Below, one piece after another: positions 46,705 to 58,314 of a DNA stretch of 64,000 nt; position 1 is the first letter of the stretch; each line of letters opens with the position of its first letter. A program made the translations under genes and the position numbers. Source of the stretch: Megalonaias nervosa (lineage: Eukaryota; Mollusca; Bivalvia; Unionida; Unionidae); assembly GCA_016617855.1 (NCBI GenBank), contig JAECUM010001104.1:1-64000 (forward strand). Reading direction: 5' to 3'. The notes beneath the pieces were generated by a model. The model made no database searches. It was not told the origin of the DNA and worked only from the letters and a program-made list of their open reading frames with translations.

Positions 46705-47172
46705 AGTCTAATTTCATGATCTATATCAACAATGGCAGTGTAATTTCATAACCTGTATCAGGGGTGGCCATAGCATGGCTATGTTAAATCCTCTATTCTT
46801 GTCTTCAGTTATGTTTTCCAGATGTTGGCAAAAATATATGGACAACTCTTTCCAATACTGCCTCCAGTATTGTGCCTCGCAAACGTCATCTAGTTGGCCA
46901 CCCTTGATCTATATAAAAAATGGCAGTGTAACTTCATTATCTACATCAACATTGGCAGTGTAATTTCACGACTTACAACAACAATGGCATAGTAACTTCA
47001 TGATCTACATCAATAATGTCAGCACAACTTCATGATCTATATCAACAATCATACACTGTAACTTCATGATCTATATCAACAATGTCAGTGTAACTTCATG
47101 ATCTATATCAACAATGGCAGTGTAACTTCATAATCTGTATCAATAATGGCAGTGTAACTCCAAGATCTAGGC
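46705..47172. repeat. 32-bp minisatellite, left part
   Basis: Units of ACTTCATGATCTATATCAAC then AATGGCAGTGTA. The array continues at 49876-49985, on the other side of the LINE insertion, and is split by a small MITE at 46759-46906. Confidence 0.9.
46759..46906. mobile_element. hAT-like MITE, 148 bp
   Basis: Left terminus CAGGGGTGGCCA and right terminus TGGCCACCCTTG are inverted with one mismatch. The flanks ACCTGTAT (46751-46758) and ATCTATAT (46907-46914) match at six of eight bases, fitting an aged 8-bp target duplication. It interrupts the 32-bp minisatellite. Confidence 0.6.
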
Positions 47173-49878
47173 GATATAAATAGAGACCTTCTCAATGATC
47201 AAATAAAAGTGAATTGGATGGATTTGATTGTTTCGTTATGTATGGAGCAACTAGTAAATGAACCCACCAGAGTAACATTTACCTCTAAAACACTTATAGA
47301 TCATATTTACACCAATACTAAAGAAAATGTTTTAGAAGTAATGGTTCCAAAGATTGGTATAAGTGACCACTATGCAATTTTTCTAACACGTAAAGTCAAT
47401 GGCAAATCAAAACAAAATCCATAAATCCATTTCTTATAGATCTTTTCAAAACTTTGATGCTATTAAATTCCTGGAAGATCTGAAACAGTTTCCATGGAAT
47501 ACAGTCAAAATCTTTGAAGATATTGATGATGTTTTGGATACTTGGATGGATCTTTTCATAAAAACAGTAAACAAACATGCCCCTTTAAAAACACACAGGA
47601 TAAAGAAAGACCACCAGCCAGGCTGGATCTCCCCAGAAATTTCATAGGCAATCAAGCAAAGAGACCAACTAAAATTTGTAGGAAATAATCTGAATATAGA
47701 ATCTGTTGGAATAAAGTTAATAAAATGATACAACAAGCCAAACAGGCACACTACAAAAAAGTGCTGGATGAAAATAGAAATAATCTGAAAGCTATCTGGA
47801 GAGTTTTTAAAGAGTTTGGAGCAGGCAAATGTAAGACTAAAATCAAGATTTTATCCCTCAATCATGAGGGCAGTTACACCAATAAACCAACAGACATCTC
47901 AAATATTTTTAATGACTTTTTCATTCAAATCACTGAAAAACTTAAAGAACCCAGAACTTCATCTGATTATCTGGAACTCAAACATTTGTGTGCTAAAAAC
48001 TACCAAATAATATAAAGTTTGAAATTCCTGAAATGAGTCCTGAATTTGTGTTGAATATATTCAAAAACTGGATGATTGTAAACCTACAGGACTGGATATG
48101 ATTGGACCAAGGCTACTGAGGGTAGCTGCACCTGCAATAGTAGAGAGTGTTGCTTTCATTTGCAATGTAAGTATTAGTCTAATAAATTTCCACAGACATG
48201 GAAAACTGCCAAAATAACACCATTGCATAAAGCTGGAACAAAAGATGATGTAAATAACTAAAGACCCACCTCTATCCTTCCTTGTCTTTCTAAATTACTG
48301 GAAAAACATGTACATGATTCTTTTCTCAACTATTTGAACATTCATGATCTTTTTTATGATAATCAGTCTGGCTTTCAACAGAAACACTCATGTGAAACTT
48401 CCCTTGTATCTTTGGCTGATAAATGGCTGAAAGCATTAGACACATGAGAAATGGTATGCACCATTATGGTTGATTTTCGTAAGCTTTTGATCTTGTAGAC
48501 CATGAAATTTTGCTTGAAAAACTAAAAATCTATCAATGCAGTGAAAACTCCCTAAACTGGTTTACTTCTTACTTAACTGATAGAGTGCAAAAAGTATCTT
48601 TAAATAGTCAACTTTCTCAAAGTAAAAATATTATTGTGGAGTACCATAGGGCTCTATCCTCAGACCTGTTATTCATTCTATTTATCAACGATTTACCTCT
48701 TAAGATTGGAACTTCAATTTCTTCCACTGACCTCTATGCAGATGATACTACACTGTCTATGATGGGGAAAACCAAAACTGTACTTGAAAATAATTTACAA
48801 GATGCTCTCAACAGACTTAAAGTATGGTGCAAGGAAAACAGGATCATAAATACAGAAAAAACAAAAGCTGTACTAGTTACAACACAACAAAAATGAGCAA
48901 GGCTGGATAGCAACAAACTCCAGATTCTATTTGACAATGAGCCTTAATATGACCTCTCATGATAAAATTCTTGGTGTATTCGTAGATAACAATCTTACTT
49001 GGTCTGTTCACATTAAACATGTTTCAAAAAAGGTTAATTCTTATCTTTGGCTACTGAAGAAAATCAAAACATAGATTCCACTTCAGTATAGGGTCCTCTT
49101 TTATAAAAGTTATATTCAGCCATATCTGTACTATTGTAATGTAATTTGGGGTAATACCTCTAATTCAAACATAACAAACCTTTTAAGACTCCAAAAGGGG
49201 GCATGCCATTTAATTCTAGATCAATGTATTGACAGTTTCCAGGATACAATGAATATAAAGGTTTTAACAATACATGAAAGAATATTTCTAGAAAGGCCAA
49301 ATTGATGTATAAAGTATCCAGAAAAGCCATTCCTGTCTATCTAAGCAACATCTTTCACAAAGAGATGCTGATGGGACTCCAAATTTAAGGTCCATAAGAA
49401 GTAAAAATTACATTATACCTAGGCCAAAGAAGGAATTGTTCAAAAAATGTTTTCAATATACTGGTCCACTGGTATGGAACAACATTCCCAATGACATAAG
49501 GCAGTCTCCTAGCATTTCTTCTTTTCATAATCAATGTCTCAAATGGATGAAATCTTAAGACAACTGAACAGTTCTAGTACAATAAACATTGCCTGCTTTT
49601 TGCATCATCTTCACAGTTGAATTTTTCCATGCAGGATGATATTGTATATTTTATATATGTTTATGTGTTCACAGATGCCTGTGGATATGTTCCAGGCTTG
49701 ATATTTTGATTTTAAAAATCACTTAATTATTTAGTGTCAAGCCTGATTTTTCACATCATGTTGTATATACTGTATATTGTTGTACACAACAGCTAGAAGG
49801 CCTCCAAGTAGATAAGTTCTGTAAGTAATTGAGTTACCTTCTCGAAATAAAGTCTTTATTATTATTATTATTATTATT
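47173..49878 (+). mobile_element. Non-LTR retrotransposon (CR1/Jockey group), copy 3, 2.7 kb
   Basis: 5'-truncated LINE. It starts inside the apurinic-type endonuclease domain (GDINRDLLNDQIKVN, then EPTRVTFTSKTLIDHIYT and the C-terminal SDHYAIF motif at about 47365-47385). A linker follows (DTWMDLFIKTVNKHAPLKTH at about 47540, EFGAGKCKTKIK at 47815). RT pieces include a GxxxGS/SSDLLFILFINDLPL region at 48650-48700 and LYADDTTLSMM at 48735-48765, the catalytic YADD. The C-terminal part has ILGVFVDNNLTWSVHIKH (48970) and YIQPYLYYCNVIWGN (49110-49155). Several stops and frameshifts make it inactive. The 3' end is AATAAAGTC with (ATT)n at 49846-49878. It is related to, but distinct from, copies 1 and 2. 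Confidence 0.86.
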
Positions 49879-49985
49879 ATCAATATCAACAATGGCAGTG
49901 TAACTTCATGATCTATATCAACAATGGCAGTGCTAACTTCATGATCTCTATCAACAATGTCAACGTTACATCATGATTTATCAAA
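49876..49985. repeat. 32-bp minisatellite, right part
   Basis: ATATCAACAATGGCAGTG units resume directly after the LINE tail, continuing the array at 46705-47172. Confidence 0.88.
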
Positions 49986-50216
49986 GGTGATTTAAAAAAC
50001 AAATTATTAGTAGTAGATGGGATCCACTGTGCTCTCCCCCACTCCCAACAGCAATAAATGATCAAAATTAACAAAATCGCTGTGTATTTCCTATAATTAT
50101 ATCCCTTTGAGTTAGAATGCTTAAAGTGGGGCCCATTCTTTGTAAATGGTAACTGGCAAATTTCAATGCAAGTGATGGATGCTGAATCATGCATTTTATA
50201 TCCAAGATGTATACAT

Positions 50217-50398
50217 GAAAAAGTTGGAGGTCCAACTACAAACGCAGACACCGATCTGTGTAATACGTATTATATAACAGCAGATCAGGGTCAAATATTG
50301 TTTGTTAATTAATCCTAACGAATTGCATAGACCCAAATGTGTGCCAGTGAATTGTGTTATGGCAGATCTGGGTCTATGCAGTTTGCAGTCTGAACTGA
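50217..50398. mobile_element. Hairpin MITE, copy 4
   Basis: GGTCCAACTACAAACGCAGA on the left and CTATGCAGTTTGCAGT on the right, with the internal arms CATAGACCCAAATGTGTGCC and GGCAGATCTGGGTCTATG. The right terminus has merged with a CA/TA microsatellite. Confidence 0.6.
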
Positions 50399-50417
50399 CA
50401 CACACACACACACACAC

Positions 50418-50489
<72 letters not shown>
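50399..50489. repeat. CA then TA microsatellite
   Basis: CA run of 11 units followed by about 33 TA units. Confidence 0.95.
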
Positions 50490-50491
<2 letters not shown>

Positions 50492-50737
50492 TTGATATAA
50501 ACTAGTTGAAACATAATACATTTAAAGGTGTAATTCCTGTAGAAACAGCCATGTAAAGTTTTGCAAACACTACGTTTTTTCTAATTTAATAGCTCTGATT
50601 AAAATGTTACTTTTGCTGTCTGCTAAAAGTACACAATGTAAATGATGTATCAATTATTCTTGTATGCAAGTTGCGTCAAACTGCAGAGTTCAAGATCTAC
50701 CTGGGCATTATGCAACTGATGAACCAGGTCATTGTAG

Positions 50738-50860
50738 TTTCTTAGGATTAATCAGTAGAACAACCAACACAGACCCTATCTTTTGATGCATTATGCGATG
50801 TTATATCAGGGTCAATATATTCTGCAGCTGGACATGACTTATAATTGGGTGAAATTATAC
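50738..50860. mobile_element. Hairpin MITE, copy 5 (partial)
   Basis: TTAGGATTAATCAGTAGAAC, CAACACAGACCCTATCTTTT around GCATTATGCGAT, and ATATCAGGGTCAATATATTC match the inner half of the family. Confidence 0.55.
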
Positions 50861-50884
50861 ACCTCTGCCAAATACTGATATGAT

Positions 50885-51030
50885 TTTTGATACACAGCCC
50901 AGTAGCTTCCCGTAGGTTGGTAGTTCTTCCTGGGGTTTTCCAGGGTTCTTCCTCCACCATTAACACTGGCCGCCATGCATAGCCTACCTTGTGCTGAAAA
51001 ATGGCATTAAACCCTACAATAGCAACAACA
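50885..51030 (+). repeat. SINE copy (3' half)
   Basis: GCCCAGTAGCTTCCCGTAGG, GGTTCTTCCTCCACCATTAA, CTGGCCGCCATGCATAGCCT and tail TGCTGAAAAATGGCATTAAA match 20018-20275. Confidence 0.72.
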
Positions 51031-51059
51031 ACTTGATACACAGCCTACAATATCAAACA

Positions 51060-51200
51060 TTACCGAGTCAACTTGATGATCTTTTCATCTTCAGAAGGTC
51101 TGTCACAAGTAGGGTGGTGCTGTTCTTTCTTGTGTTGACATTCCAGTACACAGATTACCGACAGACATAGACTGGTCATCTGTTCATATGTCATTCTCAT
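51060..51200 (-). CDS. Possible small ORF or first coding exon, unidentified
   Basis: A 46-codon minus-strand frame starts MRMTYEQMTSLCLSVICVLE and ends CQHKKEQHHPTCDRPSEDEK then IIKLTR. The first 20 residues could be a weak signal peptide. The rest is hydrophilic with two cysteines and looks compositionally like real protein. The last codon overlaps a possible donor (CG|GTAATG), so it might be an exon rather than a complete gene. It matches no family I know and does not fit the phase needed for the missing SLC25A1 exon. Chance is a serious alternative. Confidence 0.2.
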   Translation of the reverse strand: MRMTYEQMTSLCLSVICVLECQHKKEQHHPTCDRPSEDEKIIKLTR

Positions 51201-53140
51201 CTTTGACAAAAATGAGGGCTCATTCTGGTCACCATGCCCTTTGTTTTGTGTAAATATTTTTATAACATCTTATTACTAATTTGATGTCATCACTTGAATT
51301 TGGAAGGCCATAAGTTGTAATCTTCAAAACAGAAGAAACAGTACAATTTCCTTGTGCAAGTAAAATTGCATCCAGAGCAAGTCAAAGTGTTGGAGTGTAG
51401 ATGACTAACAACCAAAGCCTTCATATTGTAATTCCTACAGATGCAAAATAACTACCACAGCCACTGGTGGTCATTTCTGTCACTGAAAAAGGAAACTGTT
51501 GACAACACCCACTTCACCTCTACAAATTGACAAGGTGGCTATAACTTGTGTGGTTTGGAATCTGTCCCCCGTCCCCCCCCCACTGATTTTGTGCACAAAA
51601 TTTTTAATCCGGTCTTCATGTTCACCTGCTGTTATATCTGACTGGTGGTTATCATTTTACCCTGGACTTAAACAAACAATAACCACCAATTAGAATTGCA
51701 AGTAACAAATTTCACTACCTTACACACCGGAAGTATAGCCTTCATATTTGATCCAAGTAGACAAACATGATGCAATAGATAAACTTCATATGAAAGTAGC
51801 TTTTAAATGATCAGTACTTAAATCACGCATGGAAAACGCGTTTGGAATATCTTCTGTTGATACATGTTATCTGTGGCTGAACATGCAGATGGGATGAACT
51901 AATTAGCATTGAATTTGGGTGACTAAAAATTATTCATGACTGCTGAAATTAATGCAATGTGTAATGGGTAAGTATAACTTTGTATTGATTCTTCGCCTCT
52001 TGTAACTATGGTCAATACAGAAATATACTGATTAATCATTTAATCTTTAACTTATAGGTGAGTATATATGGTATGGAAATCTATACCAGACTTAAAGAAA
52101 TGATTCCTCCAATGTGTTTTTTTAAAACCCTGCATCCTAAACTGATGAGCTTACAAGTAATAAAACTGGGTCAACAAAACTCTACTATTGTCAGGTCTAT
52201 TGAACTATGATATAATGCAAAGCTCTCCAAAGATCCTAAAACAGGAGTATATTCAGTACACTTTCAAGCACATCTGTATTAGAACCTGCCAATTTCAGTG
52301 CAATGGGATGGCATGTAATTTTGTAAATTGAATTCACAAAAACTTTTATTTTGGGCATTGTTTGTAATCTTTCTAAATCATTACAGCAGTGTACTGTAAA
52401 TGGTATATTTAATTGTCCTATATGTAGGTAATTGAAACTTTTGTGTTGAAATCACTTCACTGCTTTCAGTCAGCAGCCCTGACCTTTGACATTTTGATCC
52501 AAAATTAATCGTTTCTTCCCCAAGCCTAAGCCATTTGAAAAAGTTGATCTGTAATACAGAAGCAAAGTTACTGTATGGATACCATTTTCCTCTTTAAGTC
52601 ACACAGTGACTTTGACTTCTGACTGTTTTAACCCCAAAATAGAAGAATTCTTCATAAACCCCAAGCACAATCCATCCAAAGTTTGGTCCAATTTGGTGAT
52701 GAAAAATATTACTGTGCAAAAACCACTTTTCTTCTTAACCTTTGCAAGCCATTCAAAAATATTGGTATGTGTATTTTGGTAACTGTAGCAGACATGCCAA
52801 TCTTAACAAGAACTTCTTCAGCAAGGCAGAAACTGGAGTTTTCAGCCCTGAAATCAACGGGGTTCTTCCTTACCCCAAGTGCAAGCCATCCATAAAGTTT
52901 GGTATCTGTAGATGGTAAACATGAATTATTGTGTAGAAAGGAAACTATTTTTCTTCTTTCAGTCACTATGACACTGGCCTTGGAGGTTTTCTTTACCCTG
53001 TAATTAACGTGGTTCTTCCTTACCCCAAGTTTACAACTTTAGACAATGAACAAATCAAGTTACTGTGAATTAATGAAAACTGATAACAGACAGATGAACA
53101 GGCATACAATACTATATTATGTTATATTATATACTGAAAG
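51201..53140. other. No gene; dispersed repeat units at the right
   Basis: Tandem-like units with CTGACCTTTGACATTTTGAT, TTCTTCCxxACCCCAAGxxCAA and GTGAAGAAAxxAxT motifs lie at about 52470-53045. They belong to the family at 22365-22515. The rest shows nothing. Confidence 0.45.
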
Positions 53141-53868
53141 CATATTATATACTGAAAGCATACATATGTATGGACATCATAAAATAATACACTGCCGGCA
53201 TACATATGTAGGGACATCATAAAATAATACACTGACAGGCATCATATGTATGGACATCATAAAACAATACAATGATAGGCATACATATTTATGGACATCA
53301 TAAAACCATAAAACACTACACTAACAGGGATACATATGTATGGGCGTCATAAAATAATACACTGACAGGCATCATATGTATGGACATAAAACAATACAAT
53401 GACAGGCATACATATTTATGGACATCATAAAACCATAAAACACTACACCGACAGGCATACATATGTATGGACATCATAAAATAATACACTGACAGGCATC
53501 ATATGTGGGGACATCATACAACAATACACTGACAGCCATACATATGTATGGACATCGTAAAATAATACACTGACAGGCATCATATGTATGGACATCATAA
53601 ATCAATACACTGACAGGCATACGTATGTATGGACATCATATAACAATACACTGACAATCATCATATGTATGTACATCATAAAATAATACACTGACAGCCA
53701 TACATATGCATGGACATCATAAAATAATACATTGACAGCCATATATGTATGGATATCATAAAACAATACACTGATAGGCATACATATTTATGGACATCAT
53801 AAAACCATAAAACACTACACTGACAGGCATACAAATGTAGGGACATCACAAAACAACACACTCCACCT
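53130..53868. repeat. 42-55 bp minisatellite
   Basis: About 16 units of CATACATATGTATGGACATC, ATAAAATAATACACTGACAG. A longer variant adds AAACCATAAAACACTACAC and appears three times at about 160-360 bp intervals, a higher-order pattern. Confidence 0.93.
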
Positions 53869-53981
53869 TAATCAATCATACAGAAAGAAACAGGCTACGC
53901 TTAATGAGGTCTCATTTCTCTTTCTTTTCAGAGTTGTACAAGCTGGTCAAATTCAGTTGTTTCTACCAACTGGAAGCTGAG

Positions 53982-54039
53982 AGTCTGCCTATCTAATGGT
54001 AATTTCGCATCCACTGAATGACTCATGAGTCTGCCTATC
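53982..54039. repeat. 46-bp minisatellite, left part
   Basis: AGTCTGCCTATCTAATGGTA unit then a broken second unit, continued at 55654-56020 beyond the LTR-like insertion. Confidence 0.85.
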
Positions 54040-55653
54040 TGTGATGAACTATATGGTTGGGGTGGGGTGCTCTCAATATTTTATTTAAACTATTATAGAA
54101 GTCCCACCCAGGTTCTATTTTGTTGGAAGTTGCATTTAGTAAAGATAGATTTAAAGCTCCAAGCCTCCTGTCAGCAATGCCAACGGTTAGATGGTTAAAA
54201 ATACAAAAAAAGGTTGAAATTCAATGAATAACAATTTAATAACAATGATCAAATGACTCAAATTTCCAATTACACTCCTTCCGCTCAACCCTTTAATAAG
54301 CCTATTACATCACTTGATTAGCAGTATGAGATTGATTTCCACCTGTCCTTGTATTTCTACTCATCTGTTGTATCCCTTCTCTTATTTCTCCCATTTCCTT
54401 CTCCTCTTCCTCTTCAACTTTCTCTAGACTCCTTGTCCTCCTCCTCCTCCACTTTCTCCCCCATGACTACACTTCTGTCGACTTCGACTGTCTAGGCTAC
54501 AGTCTCAATTCCGTCTCCAACTCTTGAAGACTTGGGACCCAATGGAACTGGAAGTTCTCTGTCCCCTAAAAAGCTTCCTGTGAAAACACAAGGACAGTAC
54601 AATCTTTTTCCTTAGCCCTCTCATCTCACACTACACACAGCCTATCATCAGGTAATGGCTATTAAATTTCTTTGGCCACGCATTCATTCACATCGAGATA
54701 CCCATATGTTCTTGTATGGTAAAACAAACGTCATAATACAGCACGGTATCTATTACTTCTTATACATCAATAAATTCCGTCACATCAGTACATATTCCTA
54801 ATCCTGTTACACTAAACAATATCACAATAATCTGATGCATTTCTTTACCTTACAACTCATACAAAGTATGCAAATATTCATGCTCTGAATATGCATACAT
54901 CCACAGTAACTAATCTTATATACTTCAACCATCTTTCTAAATCCACAATTCAAGCATGTGTAAATTCTAACATAATCTAATAATTCTCTATGTAATGCTC
55001 AAGCCCATTTCTCAAATACACATGTAAATGAAACACTACAAGGTAATTCTACATACTAAACGATTCTAGTAATTATGTGTACATACTACATATAATTGTA
55101 ATTATGATGGCATAATATTCTGCAAAAATTGAGCAAATAACCTACTGACCTTTTCGAAGCTTTGTCTTTCCTTAGAATCTACCTCTAAGTTCTGCTGCCA
55201 GATTACAAGTGGCTTCTTAGAGTAAACCCTATTGATCTGCAATCCTTCCAGGGGAATACAAAATACTCTTACGATTTTGGATCATTCGGGTCTGAATTGC
55301 AATCACGCCCTCTATCTCAATTTTGATTGGATATCGCTGTGGACAGAACCAATCAAACTTAGCAGACAACGTCCCTCTCACTGTCTGTCAATGTGGGGAC
55401 AGATAAGAACATGCCCCATGCACTTTCCTTTTGATCCTTGAACTAACCTTTAACATATATGTGTGATAACGGCAAGCTTTTGCCGTCTCAAGTTTCTGGT
55501 CTCTGGATGGTCATGGTAACCTTGTGTAAGAGTTCAACACTAAACCTGCTGCAATCTTTAGATATCAAACACAAGGCCGCGGTAATATTCCCAAGACAGG
55601 TAGATTATAGCTTATACATGACTTTATAGCTAGGTGCTTAGCAAAACGTGACA
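54040..55653. mobile_element. Solo-LTR-like insertion, 1,614 bp
   Basis: The segment starts TGTGATGAAC and ends AACGTGACA, the TG...CA ends of a long terminal repeat. It is flanked by identical CTATC (54035-54039 and 55654-55658). Removing it with one CTATC restores the minisatellite unit CTGCCTATCTAATGG, which shows it is an insertion with a 5-bp target duplication. It has no internal duplication and no long frame, so it fits a solo LTR left by recombination. Its orientation and family are not determined. Confidence 0.72.
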
Positions 55654-56020
55654 CTATCTAATGGTAATTTGATGTCTACTGAATGACTCCATGAGCCAGC
55701 CTATCTAATGGTAATTTGATGTCCAATGAATGACTACATGAGTCAGCCTATCTAATGGTAATTTGATGTCCAGTGAGTGACTCCATGAGTCTGCCTATCT
55801 AATGGTAATTTCATGTCCAGTGAATGACTCCATGAGTCCATCTAATGGTAATCTGATCTCCACTGAATGACTTCATGACTCCGCCTATCTAAAGGTAATT
55901 TGATGCCCACTGAATAACACGAGTCTGCCAATCCAATGGTAATTTGATGTCCAGTGAACGACTCCACGAGTCTGCCTATTTAATGGTAATTTGATGTCCA
56001 CTCAATGAATCCATGCATAC
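55654..56020. repeat. 46-bp minisatellite, right part
   Basis: About eight units of CTATCTAATGGTAATTTGAT, GTCCACTGAATGACTCCATG and AGTCTGC. Confidence 0.93.
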
Positions 56021-56254
56021 TTCAGGTCATGCATTTTGTCTACCTCTACTGTCCATCAAACAAATTTACATTTCAACAAAAATTTGGATGAAACTGGACT
56101 TTCAACCTATTTACTTCAAATCATTTAGGAATTGAGCCATTATAGATATGCCATTAATGTACAAGTGTGACAAAAATCTTACAAATGGAAAATATGTCAT
56201 TGCTTATTTCAAAGTAGCCAAGGTAGCTAAGAGGTTCCCAAGTTGGCTAGTTGC

Positions 56255-56705
56255 TGTTGTATCTGGGCAATGATACTACTATACTCCAATTTTGCCTGGG
56301 CAATGGCACTACTATACTCCAATTGCCGGGGCAATGGCAGTACTATACTCCAATTGCTCGGGCAATGATACTACCTAATATACTCCAATTACCTGGGCAA
56401 CCATATTACTATAATTGCCTGGGCAATGGTACTAGTATATTCCAATTGCCTGGGCAATGGCACTACTATACTCCAATTGCCGGGGCAATGGCAGTACTAT
56501 ACTCCAATTGCTCGGGCAATGATACTACCTAATATACTCCAATTACCTGGGCAACCATATTACTATAATTGCCTGGGCAATGGTACTAGTATATTCCAAT
56601 TGCCTGGGCAATGGCACTACTATACTCCAATTGCCAGGGTACTTTTTAGTCTTTCAATGTATATTGGCAATGGCAACACTATACTCCAATTGCCTGGGCA
56701 ATGCA
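56255..56705. repeat. 31-bp minisatellite with 154-bp higher-order repeat
   Basis: Units of CTGGGCAATGGCACTACTAT then ACTCCAATTGC. A block of five unit variants is repeated with about 154-bp spacing (GGTACTAGTATATTCC at about 56429 and 56582). Confidence 0.93.
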
Positions 56706-58149
56706 AGGCAAACAAAAGTTATTTTGGATCAACTAGGATCAAAATGCCATGTTTCTAGTGGCCCATTTGTAGTCTGATCATACAAGCGAGTCATTTGGTT
56801 GGTAGTGTGGTGGATGGAGGACAAAAAGATGTACAAGTGAATTTATTAAAATACAATTGCAGATTTGCAATGGAAAATATAAAACATTATTAAATGATAT
56901 GACCCCATCTCCACATGCATCAGTTTACGAAAAAAATATTTCCAGCAATACCATGTCTTTTTTTCATGCTGAGAAATACCATTATGTCATTTCATGAACT
57001 GTTGTTACACTGTATATATTCATTTATAAGTTGGATCTAATTGCAAACTGCATAGATATGCACTAATCCATAAAACAAACAACATAGCCCATGATCTACC
57101 ATCACATAATGTGCTACCAGATCTGGATACATGCAATTTGTTAGGTTTAATCCATAGAGCAAACAACATAGCCGCTAATCTGCCATCACATAATGCACCA
57201 GAACAACAGGGTCTCTATTGTTTGTGGTTGGACCATATATGATAATATACATATTTAAGAGTAATGTTCTTTTTAATCCCCTATGAACAATGTTTTCTCC
57301 AGGACACATGATTGCAGTGTTTGGTGTTCCACGTTACATTCAGTTATAAAGCATAGGATTACTGTCATAATATATGATCCTGCAGCTGTGCCAATAATGA
57401 CGATAACAACTAAGTTTTATCTTTATTCATTAGCATTAGTTTATCATACACACCTTTGTTACAACTATGGTCGATATACTGTTATATATATTTAATTTGC
57501 ATTGTTTGTTAGGGTTTTTTAAAAATCATTATTTACTATGGGTTATGTAAAATTGTTTTTTTTGTAGCTGACCTTGTCCAAAATCAAGCTCACTGCTCTA
57601 CCTGACCAGAATTATTTAATTTTTTATTTTTTTTTAATTCTTTAAACAGCTAATACACAGCTAGTATTTTCTCTCTGAGTGTGGATTTAATATTAGGATC
57701 CTTATCAACAGATGTAGACATTTATTTTGATCTGAGTCAAAGACATTATGTTTATCATGTTCTTTATTATAGTTTTAGTACAGTAGAACTTCGATTATCA
57801 AGCACCCGATTAACTACCAGTCTCTGTTAACTGTCAGGGCATTGTACGTCAAACTATTAAAAAAAGGTACATGTACATATGTAGATATCATTTTTTTATG
57901 ACCAGTCTGTTGTATAATACTTTTAATGTACATATTCCATTATCCATCTATTCTCATATCCGTCATGGTTTCAGTCCTGCGCCCTGACAGATGATTGAAG
58001 TTCTACTGTAACAGATCTTGTCTAATTATAGCATGGATTGTTCTCAAAATGAACTTTTGTCCTACATCCTGGTTCTTCTTTTGTATCTCAGTTTTTTTTT
58101 TATATAATCTTGTTTACTGGAAACATTTATTCCTGCAATAACATCCGGG
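56706..58149. other. No gene; one hairpin MITE
   Basis: Apart from the MITE copy at 57009-57245, AT-rich sequence without recognised content. Confidence 0.45.
57009..57245. mobile_element. Hairpin MITE, copy 6
   Basis: TATATATTCATTTATAAGTT, GGATCTAATTGCAAACTGCA on the left and TTTGTGGTTGGACCATATAT on the right. The inner part holds AATCCATAAAACAAACAACA twice with TCTGCCATCACATAATG. Confidence 0.62.
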
Positions 58150-58310
58150 AAGAAATCATTTATTATACCATGGAAATACAAAGTGCTCTATAATATTCTT
58201 GGATTCTTGGAAAGAGACATTAACTGGGAATTAAAGTGAATTCAAACAAGGAAACCTTGGATTATATTACTGTGATTCAACAAAAGACTGTTGGCACATC
58301 AATACATGAA
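58150..58310 (+). repeat. Dispersed repeat, copy 2
   Basis: Partner of 18180-18370 (minus). It lies directly before LINE copy 2. Confidence 0.6.
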
Positions 58311-58314
58311 CACA

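Noticed and set aside
51725..51760. Minus-strand MKAILP followed by a GTAAGG-like donor as the missing first SLC25A1 exon
   Set aside because: KAIL resembles the expected segment, but the residues before it do not fit the family, and the junction would add an unexpected V-C instead of A-G. The match is too short.
56251..56758. Plus-strand frames with GQWHYYTPI/LGNGTTILQL repeats
   Set aside because: They come from the 31-bp minisatellite and its 154-bp block repeat, with no other sign of coding.
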